A stretch of 64,000 bases of DNA, taken from Cordylochernes scorpioides (Eukaryota > Arthropoda > Arachnida > Pseudoscorpiones > Chernetidae). The notes beneath the pieces are model-generated. The model did not search any database and was not told the DNA's origin. It saw only the letters and a list, made by a program, of their open reading frames with translations. The stretch covers positions 107,246,099 to 107,310,098 of the forward strand of contig CP092863.1 in NCBI GenBank assembly GCA_030710605.1, given 5' to 3'. Shown piece by piece: positions 62,399 through 64,000 of this stretch (positions are counted from its first letter, which is position 1; each line of letters begins with the position of its first letter). The position numbers were made by a program, and so were the translations under genes.

Positions 62399-62724
62399 AT
62401 AAAGCAGTTGTTGTATATAAAACACCTCACATTTCAAATATGATCATTATTGTATAATTGACTTCAAATAGTTATTCAATCAAGTGTGTTCTGTGAGGAT
62501 TTTGTTGACATTGGGAGTCAATTACATCCATCTAATTAAGTCCCCTAATTATTCTCTAATTAGTTATCTCTCTTAATGAGAGGTGACTTTGTTGACATAT
62601 ACCTTGTTGGCTTTCAGACCGACAGACAAACATCACACGGTTGTCGTCTTATGAAAGATGTTTATGTTAAGGTGGTTGTTTCGTTGTGGTGATACGCCCC
62701 TAGAAATATAAAAGAAAATAAAAC

Positions 62725-62965
62725 GACTGTCGAAATTAAAGACTTTTCACTTCCTCAAGTTTTGTCCATGAGTGTATATCGTCTTGGATAATAAACAATT
62801 TATATATGGATATATAATATGGAATTATTTATAGCTTATTTAAAGCTATAAATAATTCCATATTATATATCCATATATAAATTGTTTATTATCCAAGACG
62901 ATATACACTCATGGACAAAACTTGAGGAAGTGAAAAGTCTTTAATTTCGACAGTCGTTTTTTTTT
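62725..62965. repeat. S76-end palindrome
   Basis: Near-perfect palindrome centred at about 62,847. Each outer arm is an S76 right end ('tcgaaattaaagacttttca', 'ttttgtccatgagtgtatat'); the inner arms are AT-rich unique sequence. Confidence 0.9.
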
Positions 62966-63225
62966 TAGAGAGAGAGAGACAGAGGCAATGTTTTGTTCAC
63001 ACTTGGTTATCTCTTGTGTTTTCAATAGAGGTCACTGCAATATATTTCAGAGTTATTGTCTGAATCCAGATATACATGCTAAAAGGTACAACTTCCTTAA
63101 GTTTTGTCCATGAGTGTATCTTTCAGAGTTATTATCTCAATCCCAATATACAAGTATATGTATAAGTACTTGTATATGCTAAAAGGTACAACTTCCTTAA
63201 GTTTTATCTATGAGTGTATTGTCTT
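62966..63225 (-). repeat. S76 element, minus orientation
   Basis: 'agagacagaggcaatgtttt', 'gttatctcttgtgttttcaa', then about two 76-bp units ending 'gttttatctatgagtgtatt'. Continuous with the palindrome before it. Confidence 0.85.
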
Positions 63226-63229
63226 TTGC

Positions 63230-63830
63230 TAAAAATAGAAAGCAAAGAAAATATTCCAGATCGTTTGATCGTTTTAAGAAAAAAAGGAAATATGAACATA
63301 GTTTAGGACCCATTTCATTGTTTTGATGTTTTGATTTATTCAACTCCCGTCGTTCAAATGACTTGCTGTCACTCTCCTCAGGGGAATGATGGAACGAGGA
63401 CATGACAATTGACAATTAAAAAACAGTTTATTGACATCTAGTCAACAGTGGGGAGAGAGGTTACATGTTAAAATAGGGAGAAATATATACAACAGACGGA
63501 GGGACGTCTGGATTTCATCAGGAGCTTAAAGCCGCCTTGAGTTCGGACAGGCCGTTGCGAGTTATGGAATCCATGTCCCCAACATTCTCAATGACAGTGT
63601 TAAGGAATTTGACAAGAATAATCTTGTGTTCAGTCGAGAGTCCCGTGAGGAAATGCTCCCTAATAGGGGAACAGTACCGCAAGCACGATATCTTCTATGA
63701 CCTACCCTCGCTGGGGCCTCAGGATAGTTTCATCGTTCAGTTGTTGGAAGTGGGGAATGAGGACATGTAAGAGCCAGTCACTGAAACGTCAGGAATTGAA
63801 TAAATAATTAGTTGATGTAGTCACATATAT
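63230..63830 (-). other. Possible PLE-derived inverted pair with a short coding end
   Basis: 'acgtcaggaattgaataaat' at 63,788 and 'gacgggagttgaataaatca' (complement, 63,330-63,352) look like inverted element ends. Between them the minus strand is open for about 57 codons ending at a TGA at 63,521-63,523 (EHKIILVKFLNTVIENVGDM region), followed by a possible AATAAA (63,427-63,432 complement). No family recognised; it could be the last part of a PLE or host coding fragment. Confidence 0.35.
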
Positions 63831-64000
63831 TTTTCTAAATAAACATTCAACCAACAAACAATCTTCAATAATAATTCTATTTGAAGTAGAAATTTGATTT
63901 ATGTGTGGAAGAAACATTCGCCTTTTAATCTTTTCATTTGGTATATATAGATGGCGTGTTATTGATTTACAGTTATATCTGTCTATAGCGCCCCCTCTTG

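Overview
This window is gene-poor, very AT-rich animal DNA packed with mobile elements. I find no convincing host exon, rRNA gene or functional tRNA gene. The mix is an irritans-like mariner, a Ty3/gypsy element, R1/Jockey-type and I-type LINEs, Penelope-like elements (PLEs) with hammerhead ribozymes, Helitrons, a tRNA-derived SINE and a DUF4817-type Tc1/mariner transposase. It suggests an AT-rich arthropod (an arachnid or crustacean would fit), but this is inference from the element mix; a cephalopod cannot be excluded. A 100-base run of N at 46,671-46,770 is an assembly gap.

Layout. 0-7 kb: tandem repeats, three copies of a PLE 3' end (GIY-YIG endonuclease) in palindromic and tandem order, and two foldback elements with a tRNA-like sequence at the apex. 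7.3-9.3 kb: a 5'-truncated LINE with a 14-bp target duplication, inside an M-family repeat. 9.4-16 kb: tandem arrays, a LINE 3' fragment and a 1.5 kb inverted repeat holding a hammerhead. 16-17.5 kb: a PLE endonuclease gene next to a Helitron with GC-rich cargo. 18-23.8 kb: PLE-derived palindromes and a GC-rich island. 23,820-31,070: a complete young gypsy element (LTR-gag-pol-ORF3-LTR). 31-43 kb: SINEs with clean target duplications, a 76-bp satellite with MITE-like ends, Helitrons, and PLE palindromes with hammerheads. 43.5-44.8 kb: a mariner inserted in a 76-bp unit. 45-51 kb: tandem LINE tails and dispersed repeats. 51,641-58,514: a 6.9 kb Tc1/mariner-superfamily element with ~400 bp inverted termini, carrying a broken transposase and a nested, broken I-type LINE. 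58.5-64 kb: PLE palindromes (one intact hammerhead), a LINE 3' end hit by a SINE, and more 76-bp repeat.

Several repeat families recur, named here for cross-reference. S76 is the 76-bp satellite/MITE. PH is a repeat carrying hammerhead core strands in a permuted order. FBT is the foldback with a tRNA apex. M is a MITE-like repeat with a 'gcctggcttaaggcg' block. PLE-A to PLE-D are four PLE terminal-repeat types with hammerhead-like cores.

The most unusual observation is family PH. Its copies contain the three strands of a hammerhead core (UH site, GAAA, CUGAUGA), each flanked by complementary arms, but in a linear order that is not a circular permutation of any known hammerhead. Copies show compensatory changes in the arms. 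Other notable points are intact minimal hammerheads at 14.6, 41.3, 41.4 and 61.4 kb, tRNA-apex foldbacks, and a young gypsy element with a membrane-like third ORF, a 14-nt leader and no obvious tRNA primer site.
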